From the NCBI GenBank assembly GCA_009760855.2, contig WPIO01000085.1, forward strand, positions 802,501 through 830,000: DNA of 27,500 nt. The letters are read 5' to 3'. This document shows positions 27,227 to 27,500 of this stretch, piece by piece. A program made the translations under genes and the position numbers. The stretch's first letter is position 1, and each line of letters starts with the position of its first letter. The stretch is from Cristatella mucedo. Lineage: Eukaryota; Bryozoa; Phylactolaemata; Cristatellidae. The notes below the pieces were generated by a model. That model saw only the letters and a program-made list of their open reading frames with translations, made no database searches and was not told where the DNA came from.

Positions 27227-27322
27227 AGAGAGAGTGAGAGAGGGGTGGATAAATGTAATTCATTAATATATATATATATATATTAATGAATTACATTTAT
27301 CCACCCCTCTCTCACTCTCTCT
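27227..27322. repeat. Perfect 96-bp palindrome (48-bp arms, no spacer)
   Basis: The left arm starts AGAGAGAGTGAGAGAGGGGT, passes GGATAAATGTAATTCATTAA and reaches an alternating TA centre at 27274/27275. The right arm is its exact reverse complement, base by base. Pairing stops on both sides at 27226/27323. Confidence 0.97.
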
Positions 27323-27349
27323 TCTTCTCTCTCTCTCTCTGTCTCTGTC

Positions 27350-27390
<41 letters not shown>

Positions 27391-27412
27391 GTTTATGTAT
27401 GTCTATGTCTAT
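27323..27412. repeat. (CT)n / (GTCT)n / TATGTC tract
   Basis: It fills the space between the palindrome ending at 27322 and the family A tail starting at 27419. Confidence 0.93.
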
Positions 27413-27418
27413 GTCTCA

Positions 27419-27500
27419 TGTAATGTATCTGTCTGTAACTCCACAAAGTCATAAAACTATGTGGTGTTACGCAGGATAGTTTTGTATAGCGCACTCACAG
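27419..27500 (-). mobile_element. Family A LINE tail, cut by the window end
   Basis: It matches the 3' end of the 8905-10751 element: AATGTATCTGTCTGTAACTC, then the hairpin, then TTGTATAGCGCACTCACAG at the last base. The element must continue past 27500. Its 3' end abuts a pyrimidine microsatellite. Confidence 0.88.

Overview
The window is animal nuclear DNA. Genes are split by GT-AG introns, one gene encodes an animal leucine-rich-repeat regulator of protein phosphatase 1, and the spaces between exons are filled with non-LTR retrotransposons of the L2/CR1 type, tRNA-derived SINEs and very long microsatellites. I cannot name the phylum from the sequence. There are no bacterial operons, rRNA genes or CRISPR arrays. 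Layout: 1-4760 has no recognisable exon. It holds a tRNA-like SINE head near 1.95 kb, a doubtful LINE scrap near 2.2 kb, a CTCTG pentanucleotide array at 3.3-3.55 kb and a minus-strand SINE at 4.1 kb. From 4761 to 21482, nine plus-strand exons form most of a PPP1R37 (LRRC68) orthologue. They join without a frame break into 971 codons plus stop. Eight exons encode the leucine-rich-repeat domain, and a single 1.85-kb last exon encodes an unusually long, Ala/Ser-rich tail. The true 5' end, which in the human protein carries the PP1-docking RVxF motif, was not found. The introns contain two long antisense L2-like LINE copies (family B, decayed, 5.6-7.26 kb; family A with an open RT frame, 8.9-10.75 kb), several LINE tails and SINEs, and arrays of (CT)n, (GA)n, (GT)n and (CTCTG)n. 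21483-24650 is a GC-rich 3' flank followed by more LINE debris and a C-rich hairpin. From 24882 a second plus-strand gene starts: three exons are visible (24882-25510, 25701-25889, 26144-26322) and the gene probably continues beyond the window. It encodes an acidic, Gln-rich and Gly-rich putative nuclear protein that I cannot assign confidently; a ZNF839-like identity is a tentative guess. 26600-27500 is repeat: (GT)n, about 280 bp of (CT)n, a 30-bp minisatellite, a SINE, a perfect 96-bp palindrome, a second microsatellite and the start of a third family A LINE tail. The most interesting pattern is a shared 3' tail. The SINEs and family B LINEs end in a related sequence that folds into the same two-part stem-loop, with paired changes between copies. 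This suggests a SINE family parasitising an L2-like LINE resident in the same genome. Family A carries a different conserved terminal hairpin.
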